A DNA stretch of 64,000 bases from Verrucomicrobiia bacterium DG1235 (lineage in GTDB: Bacteria > Verrucomicrobiota > Verrucomicrobiia > Opitutales > Opitutaceae). Location: positions 1,574,556-1,638,555 of the forward strand of contig DS990592.1 in the NCBI GenBank assembly GCA_000155695.1, read 5' to 3'. This document shows, in pieces, positions 17,107 to 25,337 of this stretch. Position 1 is the stretch's first letter. Every line of letters starts with the position of its first letter. Both the position numbers and the translations under genes were made by a program. A model generated the notes under the pieces. The model was not told where the DNA came from. It searched no databases and saw only the letters and a program-made list of their open reading frames with translations.

Positions 17107-18309
17107 CTATTCCCCGACAACCTTTAAAACAGGCCGATCCTTGCCGGTCGCCGCGTCACGTGCCAACTCCACCAAAAGACGCACCGTATCGCGCGGATCG
17201 TCATTGAAGCGCATTTTTACGAAACGACGCCGTACCTCGGCAAACTTGTCCGGCGAGCGATACCAATCCGCAAGAAGCGACTCGAAATCCTCAGGCTTGC
17301 TGATCTTCACCGCCGCATTGTCCTGCATAAAGTACTTTACCGTCAGCTTCTCCTGCGGCATCACGCCGCCAAACCCGTTAAACACAATCGGACACTCGAA
17401 ATGCAAGGCCTCCGCGCAAGTCGTCGTTCCACCGCGCGTCACCACGAAATCCGACGCCTGCATATACAGGTGAATCTCATTCGTGTAGCCGGTGATATTG
17501 CAGCTGAAATCAGGATTCTCCTCCTTCCAGCGCGTCGCATCCAAAAACGCCTTCTGGTTTCGCCCGCAAACCACTACCGCTTGGTACTGGTCCGCATGGC
17601 GCTTCAAAATATCGAGCATGGCGATGTGATTGTTCGCGCCCGCTCCGCCTGTCGTTAAAAATACAATACGCCGATCCGCCCGCAACCCGAGTCGATCCGT
17701 GATGAAACGATGACGTTCCAGAGGCGAAAGCGCCTCACGATAAATGCGCGGCATCAAAAATTGCCCGCGTACCACGATCTTCTCTGCTTCAAGCTTGAGA
17801 GCCTTCACCGCGTAATCCTTCGCCGTCTCCGTACGAGAGATGTAGAGATCGACCGTGGGCTCCACCCAATTGCGGCTGTATCCATATCCACCCGAAAACT
17901 CTGAACAATAGGTCGCGCAGCGAACTTGCCCAGCGAGCACCTTGCGAGCCTCCTGAAAATAGCCGCGATTCAGGCAATCATGCACGCTGAATACCAGATG
18001 AGGCCGATAACTCTTCAAAACCTCGTCGTAGTAGTGACGCCCCAAGGACACGCGATTCCGATTCAGAAAACTCAGTCCCTCGATCAAAAGATAATACGGA
18101 TGATGCATCCAAGGAGCGTGTCGCTGGATGAAGTTGTAGAAATTCACTCCGAAACGACCCACTTTCGAAGAGTCCTCTAGCATGCTCTCTACACGCACGT
18201 CCACTTCCCAACCGTAGATCTCTCGTACCCAGCGTCGGAAGGCTGTTGCCCGTGCGTCGTGTCCGCCACCGGTGCTCGAAGTCAAAACGAGTATGCGTAA
18301 TCCTTCCAC
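17107..18309 (-). CDS. MGDG synthase/processive diacylglycerol glycosyltransferase-like protein (GT28-type)
   Basis: This 400-residue GT-B protein begins LRILVLTSSTGGGHDARATA, the GGGH motif of the MGDG-synthase N-terminal domain. Its C-terminal half has VFLTTGGAGANNH and FVVTRGGTTTCAEAL, the UDP-sugar-binding signature of GT28/MurG-like enzymes. The family glycosylates diacylglycerol or related lipids at the membrane. The start is GTG at 18309, sharing one base with the TAG stop of the SDR upstream, so translation is coupled. With the SDR, the downstream GT4 and an SPT-like gene elsewhere in the window, a glycolipid role is plausible but not shown. Confidence 0.82.
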   Translation of the reverse strand: MEGLRILVLTSSTGGGHDARATAFRRWVREIYGWEVDVRVESMLEDSSKVGRFGVNFYNFIQRHAPWMHHPYYLLIEGLSFLNRNRVSLGRHYYDEVLKSYRPHLVFSVHDCLNRGYFQEARKVLAGQVRCATYCSEFSGGYGYSRNWVEPTVDLYISRTETAKDYAVKALKLEAEKIVVRGQFLMPRIYREALSPLERHRFITDRLGLRADRRIVFLTTGGAGANNHIAMLDILKRHADQYQAVVVCGRNQKAFLDATRWKEENPDFSCNITGYTNEIHLYMQASDFVVTRGGTTTCAEALHFECPIVFNGFGGVMPQEKLTVKYFMQDNAAVKISKPEDFESLLADWYRSPDKFAEVRRRFVKMRFNDDPRDTVRLLVELARDAATGKDRPVLKVVGE

Positions 18310-19121
18310 TATGAGTCTCTACTTACGTTATAGTACCGCAGGTTGGCTGCACGTTTTACCCGAAGCGAGATCAATTTTGCAAAAAGTAACGCAATCTTTG
18401 TTTGAAAGAAACCACCTGCCGTCACAACCCCTGCATCTTTAGTTGCAAGAACACTGAGCAGTTTGCTTGCCACTCGCTGCGCAGAGGGTCCGGCCGCCAC
18501 GTGCTTAAGCATCGCAGCCCAAACCTTGTCCTGACGCGAATCGACGGGACGCCCGCTCATGTGCTCGTTGAACCCCGTATTCACATCCCCGAGACGCAAC
18601 TCAAGCACACGCGCCACTCGCGAATCCGTCTCCAGCGCCAGCGACTCAGTAAACGCCGCCAGTCCGGCCTTCGCCGCGTTGTAACCGCTCATGTAAGGAA
18701 TCGGATAATCAACGGCCAGCGACCCGATGTTAACCAGCACGCCCGGTCGCTCGATCGACCACTGCTGAAGCGCGATCTGCGAAATTTTCATCGCCCCGAG
18801 CAACAACAACCCGATCTGCCTATCCCACTCGCCAAAATCCGTTCCCGAAAACCCGCCGAAAACCCCCGCCCCCGCATTGTTCACCACGATATCGATATGC
18901 GTCTCCGCCAGCATTCCCTCATCCCTCCAGGCAAGCTCCACAGATTCCGAGCTCGACACATCCAAGCGAACAGGAATCACCCCTTTCGGCCACTCGACAC
19001 CCTCCGGATTTCGCGATGTCCCCAAAACGTCGATACCCGCTCCGACAAATGCCTCCGCGATAGCCCGGCCCACCCCGCGGCTCGCCCCCGTTACCAATGC
19101 CCTCTTTCCCGCAAGCTCCAT
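18309..19121 (-). CDS. short-chain dehydrogenase/reductase
   Basis: A classical SDR of 270 residues. It has the cofactor motif TGASRGVG (residues 11-18), NNAG at about residue 85, a catalytic serine in NIGSLAVDYP, and YNAAK as the catalytic Tyr-x3-Lys. The arginine after TGAS and an absent acidic residue at the end of beta-2 (GTSRN) point to NADP(H). The C-terminal about 40 residues are basic and hydrophobic (FFQTKIALLFAKLISLRVKR), which could place it at the membrane as in lipid-modifying SDRs such as 3-ketosphinganine reductases. Its start lies four bases after recN. Confidence 0.88.
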   Translation of the reverse strand: MELAGKRALVTGASRGVGRAIAEAFVGAGIDVLGTSRNPEGVEWPKGVIPVRLDVSSSESVELAWRDEGMLAETHIDIVVNNAGAGVFGGFSGTDFGEWDRQIGLLLLGAMKISQIALQQWSIERPGVLVNIGSLAVDYPIPYMSGYNAAKAGLAAFTESLALETDSRVARVLELRLGDVNTGFNEHMSGRPVDSRQDKVWAAMLKHVAAGPSAQRVASKLLSVLATKDAGVVTAGGFFQTKIALLFAKLISLRVKRAANLRYYNVSRDS

Positions 19122-19125
19122 CCGC

Positions 19126-20787
19126 CTAGTGAGCTAGCAGCTCCCTCGCATGCGACAAGGCCGACTTCGCCTGACGATTTCCCAGCATCCGGGCAAGCTC
19201 CTCCACGCGCTGCTCCGATTCCGTATCCATCCTACGGATTTTCACCGCAGCCCGCTTCCCGCTCTGATCCTTCTCCACCAGAAAATGCTGTTTTCCAAGC
19301 GCCGCCACTTGTGGCAAATGCGTGATACAAATCACCTGATGATTATCGCCAATCCCCTTCAGCTTCTGTCCAACGATTCCACCAATCTCGCCGCCCACAT
19401 TAGCATCGACCTCGTCAAACACCAAAACCGGCACGCTATCCACATCCGCCAAAATCGTCTTTAAGGCCAACATCACTCGAGCCAGCTCACCGCTCGACGC
19501 CACATCCGTCAATGCCTTCATCGGCTCCCCTACATTCGGCGAAAACAGCAGATCCGGCAAACTATCTCCATGCGACCGAAGCGACGATTGCTCCAACATC
19601 TGGATACCAAAACGCCCTTTCTTGAAGCCAAGTTCCAGCAGCATCTTCTTCGCCTTCTTCGCCAACGCCTCCCCGGCCTTCAAACGCTTCCGCGTCAGAC
19701 GCGACGCCAAACCCTTCAACTCCAGCTCAAGCTTGTCCGCCTCGCCATGCAGCCGCTCCAAGCTTCCCTTAATATCCCCCTGCGACGCCAAACGCCCCGC
19801 CATCTCCTCGCGAGCCGCCAAGACCGCGCCCACATCGCGCCCGTACTTGCGACGCAAGTCCTGCCAGTCGTTCATCCTCTGCGTCACCTCCTCCGCAAAC
19901 TCCGGCTCGAACTCCAGCGACGAGCCAAGCTGCTCGTACTCCGATCCCAATTCCTGAGTCTCGATAATCAACCCGTTCAAACGCTCCGCCAACTCCGCCA
20001 AGCTCGGATCCAGCTCCGCCGCCTGCTCCGCCGCCCGCGAAAGCTGCGACAACACATTCAAAGCCCCCTCGTCCCCGCTCAAGCCCTCGCCAAGCTCAGC
20101 CGCCAAGCCCAGCAATTCCTGCGAGCTCGAAACCCGATTAAAATCCTGCTCCAGCTGCTCCACCGTTTCGGGTGAAAGCTCCAGCGCATCGATCTTGGCC
20201 AATTGCGTTTGAATGAAATCGATCTGATCCGGAGCCAGCTGCGAAGCCTTCTGCAGCTCCTCGATTTCGCCCAGCACCTCTCTCCAAGCCCGATAGCGAA
20301 CCAGATAAGCTTCCGCTTCCCTCTCCAACCCACCGTAAAGATCGATCAGCTCCAGCTGACACTCGCTCTTCAACAGACGTTGCGGTTCGCCCGGCCCATG
20401 AAAATCAATCCACAACTCGCCCAGCTCCAGCAGATTGGAAAGCGTCGCCAAGCTCCCGTTAATCGAAATCCGCGACGGCTTCGAAACATGCAGCGAACGC
20501 TTCAGCACCAGCATCCCCTCCTCGCAAGCCGGCAGATCCATCCGCTTCAGCACCCCATCCACCCCAGCCGAATCCTCAAACCAAAGCGCCGCCTCCACTT
20601 CGCACTGCTCCGTCCCCGAGCGGATCACCGACTTGTCCGTTCGCGCTCCCGACAACAAGCTCAAGGCCCCCAACAGCACGCTCTTGCCCGCCCCCGTCTC
20701 GCCCGTCACCACGGTAAAACCAGATTCGAACTCGATCGATGCAGACTCAAGGAGAGCAAGATTGGCGATTTTCAGATATTGAAGCAT
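19126..20787 (-). CDS. recN: DNA repair protein RecN
   Basis: RecN is an SMC-like ATPase that helps repair double-strand breaks. The 553-residue protein has an N-terminal Walker A (VTGETGAGKS, ending at S36), a long central coiled coil (about 150-370), and C-terminal ASSGELARVMLALKTIL (ABC signature region) followed by VPVLVFDEVDANVGG (Walker B). Length and layout match the family. It heads a minus-strand run that continues into the SDR four bases later, an unusual partner for a repair gene. I see no clear LexA site just upstream. Confidence 0.96.
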   Translation of the reverse strand: MLQYLKIANLALLESASIEFESGFTVVTGETGAGKSVLLGALSLLSGARTDKSVIRSGTEQCEVEAALWFEDSAGVDGVLKRMDLPACEEGMLVLKRSLHVSKPSRISINGSLATLSNLLELGELWIDFHGPGEPQRLLKSECQLELIDLYGGLEREAEAYLVRYRAWREVLGEIEELQKASQLAPDQIDFIQTQLAKIDALELSPETVEQLEQDFNRVSSSQELLGLAAELGEGLSGDEGALNVLSQLSRAAEQAAELDPSLAELAERLNGLIIETQELGSEYEQLGSSLEFEPEFAEEVTQRMNDWQDLRRKYGRDVGAVLAAREEMAGRLASQGDIKGSLERLHGEADKLELELKGLASRLTRKRLKAGEALAKKAKKMLLELGFKKGRFGIQMLEQSSLRSHGDSLPDLLFSPNVGEPMKALTDVASSGELARVMLALKTILADVDSVPVLVFDEVDANVGGEIGGIVGQKLKGIGDNHQVICITHLPQVAALGKQHFLVEKDQSGKRAAVKIRRMDTESEQRVEELARMLGNRQAKSALSHARELLAH

Positions 20788-20842
20788 GGGCGCAGAATAA
20801 AGGGAACCCTCAGAAATTGGCTGTCCTACCCCCGAAAATCAC

Positions 20843-20917
20843 GCCTGAAATTTAGCGAAATTTATTCTTGCCCACCAAATCGATCAATCGCACGTTCTAG
20901 CCCTTCAAATTTCAGGC
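20843..20917. repeat. 11-bp perfect inverted repeat, arms 53 bp apart
   Basis: GCCTGAAATTT at 20843-20853 is repeated as AAATTTCAGGC at 20907-20917, between the recN start and tRNA-Val. A GAAATTT half-copy also occurs at 20857-20863. It could be a paired operator in the divergent control region or part of a structured RNA; no function is assigned. Confidence 0.5.
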
Positions 20918-20950
20918 ATCCCAGACCCGTTCTGGCAGCCCGAAACGCAC

Positions 20951-21027
<77 letters not shown>

Positions 21028-21132
21028 TTTAAGTTACTCGCTAACAGTGACTTAAGTAACAATAAGCTGCAATCCCGATTTTGTTGTGAGCAACGAAAAC
21101 AACACCGATCGAAACCTAATTTAGTGTTGTCG

Positions 21133-21155
21133 GAATCTAAAAGCTCCCACCATTT
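21133..21155 (+). repeat. imperfect direct repeat of the tRNA-Val 3' end (att-like)
   Basis: Nineteen of 23 bases match 21008-21030, with the last 12 (CTCCCACCATTT) identical, 125 bp downstream. Integrating elements often leave such copies of tRNA 3' ends, but no integrase or cargo lies between the copies. Confidence 0.45.
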
Positions 21156-21518
21156 TTATCGATGGAAAAACCATCTTCAATTTTTTGTGTCCAGATCTCG
21201 GAATCTCTCCTGAGACTCCGATGCGAAGCGTGACTTAGCCTGTTACAGCAGAGAGGACATGGGCGGCACTAAACATATGACAGAGTCCAATTGCATTAAG
21301 TGGCAGTCTAGAGCATTCGGGTAGTCTGGAGCGATGGGTCCCATTAACTCGACATCGGCATTTGACGGTCGAGGAGCACACAGGTTCCGTTCTGCCGTTG
21401 CTCTAGGGAAAAGATCAGTCTCGCGAGACTTCGCTACCAACGAGAGACCAGCATACGATTCAGGCTTAAAGGCTAAGACACTTTTTTACTTTCCCATTTT
21501 ATGATCATTGTATCCACG

Positions 21519-21543
21519 AGGCGGAAGGTCCAATCTTTCGCCT
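21519..21543. repeat. hairpin downstream of the M61 peptidase gene
   Basis: AGGCGGAAG and CTTTCGCCT pair (9 bp, one G-U) around a 7-base loop. It lies about 60 bp beyond the minus-strand peptidase stop but has no adjacent U-tract on that strand, so a terminator role is uncertain. Confidence 0.35.
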
Positions 21544-21603
21544 GTAAGTACATCTGTGGGGATTGTGACAGATGCGTTAGCGGTTAGCTGAGCATCAATT
21601 TAC

Positions 21604-23457
21604 CTATACGCCGCCATCGCTACCCAGCCATTTTTCCACGCGGACCTTTTGCTCCTCCGACATTTCGTTGCGGAACCGCAAACGCCAGGTCTCCTGAGGC
21701 TCCTCGCCTAGTGTGACCTTCAAGGTCCGCAACAGCCCTTGCCGCGAAACGAGCAGCTCGACTTCCTTGCCCGCACCTAGTAAACCGACGATCCGCTTCA
21801 GCTGCTTCTCGTCCACGCGACTCTGGTCTAGAGCAATAATTTCGTCGTCCACGCACAACCCAGCCGCAGCCGCCGGCGTATCGCTCGGAACAGACGTTAC
21901 CTTGACGATGCCCCCGCTCCCGCTGGTCGAGGCACCGAGCCAACCCTTTGGGTTATCAACTGGCTCTTCCGGAACTGGAAAGAATCCACTGCTCGCTGAT
22001 GATTTAGAGTGTTCGAACTCAAGCCCGAACCAATCGAGCGCCGGCTGGTAGTCAAAGGCGCCTGGCTGGCGAACCAGACGATCGAACCAAGGTCCAAGAT
22101 CCTCGCCTGCCACTTCGCTCGCCAATGATATGAATTCAGATTCTGAATACCCTTGTTCACCGCTGAAATGCTCATATGCTTCAAGCAAGACATCGTCTAG
22201 CGACGCCTCGCCTCCACTCGCCCGTTGAATCTCCGCGTCGATGAGAAAGCCAGCCACAGCTCCTCCAGAATAATAGCTGAAAAGAGCGTTCACAGAGTTC
22301 TCTTCGCGACGATACGCCTTGATCCAGGCATCGAAAGAGGAAGCGCTCAGCGACTGCACGAAGCGACCTGGAGTACGTTCCGTCCCGGCGATAGAACCGC
22401 TTAAAGCTCCCAAATATTGGTCGTTCGTATTGTAGCCCGCGCGGGCCAAAAGAACGTGCTGGTAGTAGCTGGTAATTCCCTCCACCACCCACAACGAGGA
22501 GCAGTAGTTTTCGTGCTCGTATTCGAACGGCCCCAACTCCACCGGACGCAGGCGCTTGCCGTTCCAAACGTGAAAAAACTCGTGACTCACCAACGACAGC
22601 CACGACCGGACCCCACCTCTGTTCATCGAGTACCAACGGTCTGCGGTCATCATCAACGACTGCCGGTGCTCCAAGCCACCGCGTGATCCCGTGAGTAAGT
22701 TGAAAACGTAGTAGGGTTCCGAATACGGCAAGCCGCCCCAGAAGTCCCGCTGCGTCTTGACAAGATGTTGCACATTCCGAGCGACCCGAGCGTTGTCCCA
22801 AACACCACCGCCTCCCAGCGTCACCAAAAAATGATCCACTCCATCCACCTCGAAACGATCTACTTGCGGAGCTCCCGCAATAAGCGGACTATCTACCAAG
22901 GTGTCGAAATCTGGTGCCCAATAGCTGTTCTCATCACCGGCGGGCGCTAGCGGTGAACAGGTCCTCTCCCACTCAGCGGGCAAATCAACTGTCACTCGAT
23001 ACGGACGTTGGTAGTCATCCACCACCGAAAGGAAAGTCGGAGCCCCGTTGATCACTGCAAAATCGGACTCCACCCAGTTGCCACGCACGTTGATCTCTCG
23101 GCAAAAGAGTCGATAGCGAACGACTATCCACTCGCTACCGCCCGCGTCTACCCGCCAACGATTTTTGATCGTCTTGGAAACATCCAAATCGCCGCCCGTA
23201 AGATCTTCCGCCTCTAGGGAAATGACATTCCTCGAATACTCCCGAACAAGATAAGACCCCGGTGTCCAAACCGGCATAAATAAGTCGATGATGTCCGCCC
23301 CGTCCGTGGGCACACGCATCTCGACATCCATGTAATGCCGGCTGGCATCGGGAAACTGTAGCGTGTAAGAAATCTCTTCCCGCGCCGCTGATGACTCAGC
23401 GAAAAATGAAAGGGTCAAAACAACGAGGCCTAGGAGAATCGAGGGCTGGAGTAGCAT
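21604..23457 (-). CDS. M61 family peptidase (glycyl aminopeptidase-like) with C-terminal PDZ domain
   Basis: This is an exported zinc peptidase of 617 residues. A signal peptide (about 1-24, ending SSAA) is followed by an N-terminal beta domain. The M61 catalytic core has H292-E-F-F-H296 and the downstream ligand E326 in LWVVEGITSYY; WNGKRLRP right after the zinc motif is a family hallmark. The C-terminal part (about 505-590) is a PDZ domain (GWLGAS, then VPSDTPAAAAGL and DDEIIALDQ). M61 enzymes remove N-terminal residues from peptides, preferring Gly or Ala in the characterised member. It is monocistronic as far as I can see; 85 bases separate it from the upstream AraC gene on the same strand. 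Confidence 0.93.
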   Translation of the reverse strand: MLLQPSILLGLVVLTLSFFAESSAAREEISYTLQFPDASRHYMDVEMRVPTDGADIIDLFMPVWTPGSYLVREYSRNVISLEAEDLTGGDLDVSKTIKNRWRVDAGGSEWIVVRYRLFCREINVRGNWVESDFAVINGAPTFLSVVDDYQRPYRVTVDLPAEWERTCSPLAPAGDENSYWAPDFDTLVDSPLIAGAPQVDRFEVDGVDHFLVTLGGGGVWDNARVARNVQHLVKTQRDFWGGLPYSEPYYVFNLLTGSRGGLEHRQSLMMTADRWYSMNRGGVRSWLSLVSHEFFHVWNGKRLRPVELGPFEYEHENYCSSLWVVEGITSYYQHVLLARAGYNTNDQYLGALSGSIAGTERTPGRFVQSLSASSFDAWIKAYRREENSVNALFSYYSGGAVAGFLIDAEIQRASGGEASLDDVLLEAYEHFSGEQGYSESEFISLASEVAGEDLGPWFDRLVRQPGAFDYQPALDWFGLEFEHSKSSASSGFFPVPEEPVDNPKGWLGASTSGSGGIVKVTSVPSDTPAAAAGLCVDDEIIALDQSRVDEKQLKRIVGLLGAGKEVELLVSRQGLLRTLKVTLGEEPQETWRLRFRNEMSEEQKVRVEKWLGSDGGV

Positions 23458-23542
23458 CCCTCAAGAATGCCCGAGCAACGAGTAGTCGTGCGAGCGTTAG
23501 ATCATTTACTGTAAAACCAAGCCGCAACCACGACAGGGATAT

Positions 23543-24412
23543 CTAGGAATACCTCTTCAAAAACTCACCCGGCGGGCAGCCCACGTAGCGCTTGAAAGAG
23601 CGATAAAAATACGCGAGATCTTGAAACCCCGACTCGTGGCAGGCGTACGCCACGTGCCCCGTCTCGAGCAAGCGCTCTTTCGCATAATCGATCCGCTTGC
23701 GGTTGAGATAGTCAACCAAAGTGTAGCCGGTGCGCTCTTTGAAAAGCTGGGTGAAGCGACGCGGAGACACCCCGCAACGCTCCGCGACCTCGTCCAAAGA
23801 AACAGGCTTGTCGAAACGGTTATCAAGCTCGTCCAGCAACCCTTCCAACGCCGAACCCGCTCCCCGAACCGGGGCACCGCCGGACTCCGCGCCCCGCAAC
23901 ATCGCTACCACCAACTGTGTAAACAGAGCATGCACCATCGCCGGATGCCCCACTCCCCCTCGTGACTGCTCCAGTAGCATACTTCGAAAACAATCACGCA
24001 TCGTGCTGAAGTGAAAAGCGCTGCGAGCCCGCACCGGCTTACTTCGCGGGAATCGGTCAATAAAGGTCCGGAACACTTCGGCTAACGAACTCTCACCCTC
24101 CGAGGCGCTCTCAGTAGCGCAGGCTATTATCAAGGTCATCGGCTCTGACGGATCGTCCACGAATCGGTGTTCGCAGCCAAGCGGTACGAACGCGAACGAG
24201 TTTGTACCCAAAATCACACGACCATCCTCGAATTCCAAAAAACCACGACCTACCGGAACCCAGCAAATTTTGTGAAACCTCCAACTCCCTTTTTCCATAC
24301 GAAAAGAGGGCGAGTGATGACTTTCCAAAATGTAGATACCTCCTTCAGGCATAGGTACCCCCAATGGAAAATTACGCCGACCTTGTTTATCCTCCCTATT
24401 TCTACCTGCCAT
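23543..24412 (-). CDS. AraC family transcriptional regulator, divergent from corrinoid operon I
   Basis: A 289-residue regulator with an N-terminal cupin-type sensing domain (about 25-115) and a C-terminal AraC/XylS DNA-binding domain (about 195-288). The two helix-turn-helix units are visible in SLDEVAERCGVSPRRFTQLF and in HVAYACHESGFQDLAYFYRS, followed by RYVGCPPGEFLKRY. It is transcribed away from the methyl-transfer operon starting at 24602, with 189 bp between the start codons. It is therefore the natural candidate to sense the operon I substrate and activate it, by position only. Confidence 0.9.
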   Translation of the reverse strand: MAGRNREDKQGRRNFPLGVPMPEGGIYILESHHSPSFRMEKGSWRFHKICWVPVGRGFLEFEDGRVILGTNSFAFVPLGCEHRFVDDPSEPMTLIIACATESASEGESSLAEVFRTFIDRFPRSKPVRARSAFHFSTMRDCFRSMLLEQSRGGVGHPAMVHALFTQLVVAMLRGAESGGAPVRGAGSALEGLLDELDNRFDKPVSLDEVAERCGVSPRRFTQLFKERTGYTLVDYLNRKRIDYAKERLLETGHVAYACHESGFQDLAYFYRSFKRYVGCPPGEFLKRYS

Positions 24413-24601
24413 TTTCTTATCCGTCTACCCAATCAATACCCGTTCAATATATCCTTATTTCATTAAATACAAACAAGTTAAATTGATTCACACCTTCCAC
24501 AAAAGCCCTTACTGCCATATTGTCTAATAGCAATCGACCCAATCACCCAAGACTGAAAAAGCAATCTCTTCTATAGTTCTGCACACCTTACCCCAAAGTC
24601 A
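24413..24601. promoter_or_regulatory. divergent promoter region, AraC gene / corrinoid operon I
   Basis: An AT-rich 189-bp spacer separates two divergent starts and should hold both promoters. I searched by eye for a cobalamin riboswitch (B12 box) and did not find one. No convincing inverted repeat stands out. Confidence 0.45.
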
Positions 24602-25303
24602 GTGCAAGACCTCGAAACCGAAATCATCCAGCTCTCGCCCACCCTCAGCTACGAGAAGATTCTCCACAGCATGGGGATTCCTCAAGGCAAGCCGATCCGC
24701 AAGCGATTAACCCGCCTGATCGACGAGAGCTTACCAATCGCGACTGAGATTGCCCGACCAAAACTCGCTTGGGCGATCGCCCATTCCGACACGATCAAGA
24801 CTGTACTCGGAAATTCGATACGCATCAAACGCTACTTGATATCTCCCGAATCGGCAGCCCTCGCCATCGGCACAGTCGGCAGCGAGTGGGAACACTTCGT
24901 CATGGCGGAAAACGATCCCATGAAGGCCTACATCTACACAGCGATAGCTACCGCGCTAGCTCGCGACACGCTCGTGAAAGCCCGCCGCGAACTTTCCCAA
25001 CGCTATCCGGAAAAGAAGATTGCAGATAGTCTCTCACCCGGTACGGACCACGTGCCTCACGCCCTGCAAACCCAATTCGCAGCAATCCTGCCGCTCGCAA
25101 AAATCGGAGTCACCTTCGATCGCGAATCCTACTTTATGCACCCGTTGGCAACCGTTACTGCCGTCATCGCGTTCGGCACCGCCGTGGAACGAGAACACCC
25201 GCTACCCGAGTGCGGCGAAGCCCAACCTCGCTGCTCTCGTTGTCCGGATCGCAACTGCCAGCTACGCATCGTCCCTTTCGTCAATACGCAAACTGAAAAA
25301 TAA
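24602..25303 (+). CDS. MetH activation-domain-like protein (corrinoid reactivation or methyltransferase partner)
   Basis: This 233-residue protein resembles a free-standing copy of the AdoMet-binding activation domain of cobalamin-dependent methionine synthase. The family pattern is seen in DSLSPGTDHVPHALQ, then LPLAKIGVTFDRESYFMHP, with A-TVTAVIAFGTA where MetH has the KSVSG segment. The C-terminus has cysteines in CGEAQPRCSRCPDRNC, typical of small MetH-activation homologues found beside corrinoid methyltransferases. The predicted role is reductive remethylation of inactive Co(II) corrinoid, or cofactor handling. The start is GTG at 24602. It is the first gene of operon I; the UroD-corrinoid fusion starts 34 bases after its stop. 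Confidence 0.75.
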   Translation: MQDLETEIIQLSPTLSYEKILHSMGIPQGKPIRKRLTRLIDESLPIATEIARPKLAWAIAHSDTIKTVLGNSIRIKRYLISPESAALAIGTVGSEWEHFVMAENDPMKAYIYTAIATALARDTLVKARRELSQRYPEKKIADSLSPGTDHVPHALQTQFAAILPLAKIGVTFDRESYFMHPLATVTAVIAFGTAVEREHPLPECGEAQPRCSRCPDRNCQLRIVPFVNTQTEK

Positions 25304-25337
25304 ATCGTATCCACTGTATAACGACAGTATCCAATTT

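Larger units (their letters stand above)
21028..21603. other. gene-free stretch after tRNA-Val with a partial copy of the tRNA 3' end
   Basis: No supported gene; short open frames here look accidental. At 21133-21155, 23 bases match 21008-21030 (tRNA T-arm to CCA plus TTT) at 19 positions, including an unbroken CTCCCACCATTT. A hairpin with nine pairs (one G-U) lies at 21519-21543. The stretch may be the scar of an element that once used the tRNA as an integration site. Confidence 0.5.

Noticed and set aside
18402-19325. A 307-codon plus-strand open frame
   Set aside because: Antisense to the SDR and the end of recN; Arg/His/Pro-rich shadow.
21243-21440. A 65-codon minus-strand frame in the post-tRNA region
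   Set aside because: No family features, no plausible start context, and it lies in a region with scar-like repeats; likely random.
24413-24601. Cobalamin riboswitch before operon I
   Set aside because: No B12-box sequence or suitable stem set could be found by eye in the leader.
25020-25337. Upstream extension of the UroD-corrinoid fusion by 106 codons
   Set aside because: It overlaps the MetH-activation-like gene in another frame, is rich in S/P/R without family similarity, and homology starts at ATG 25338.
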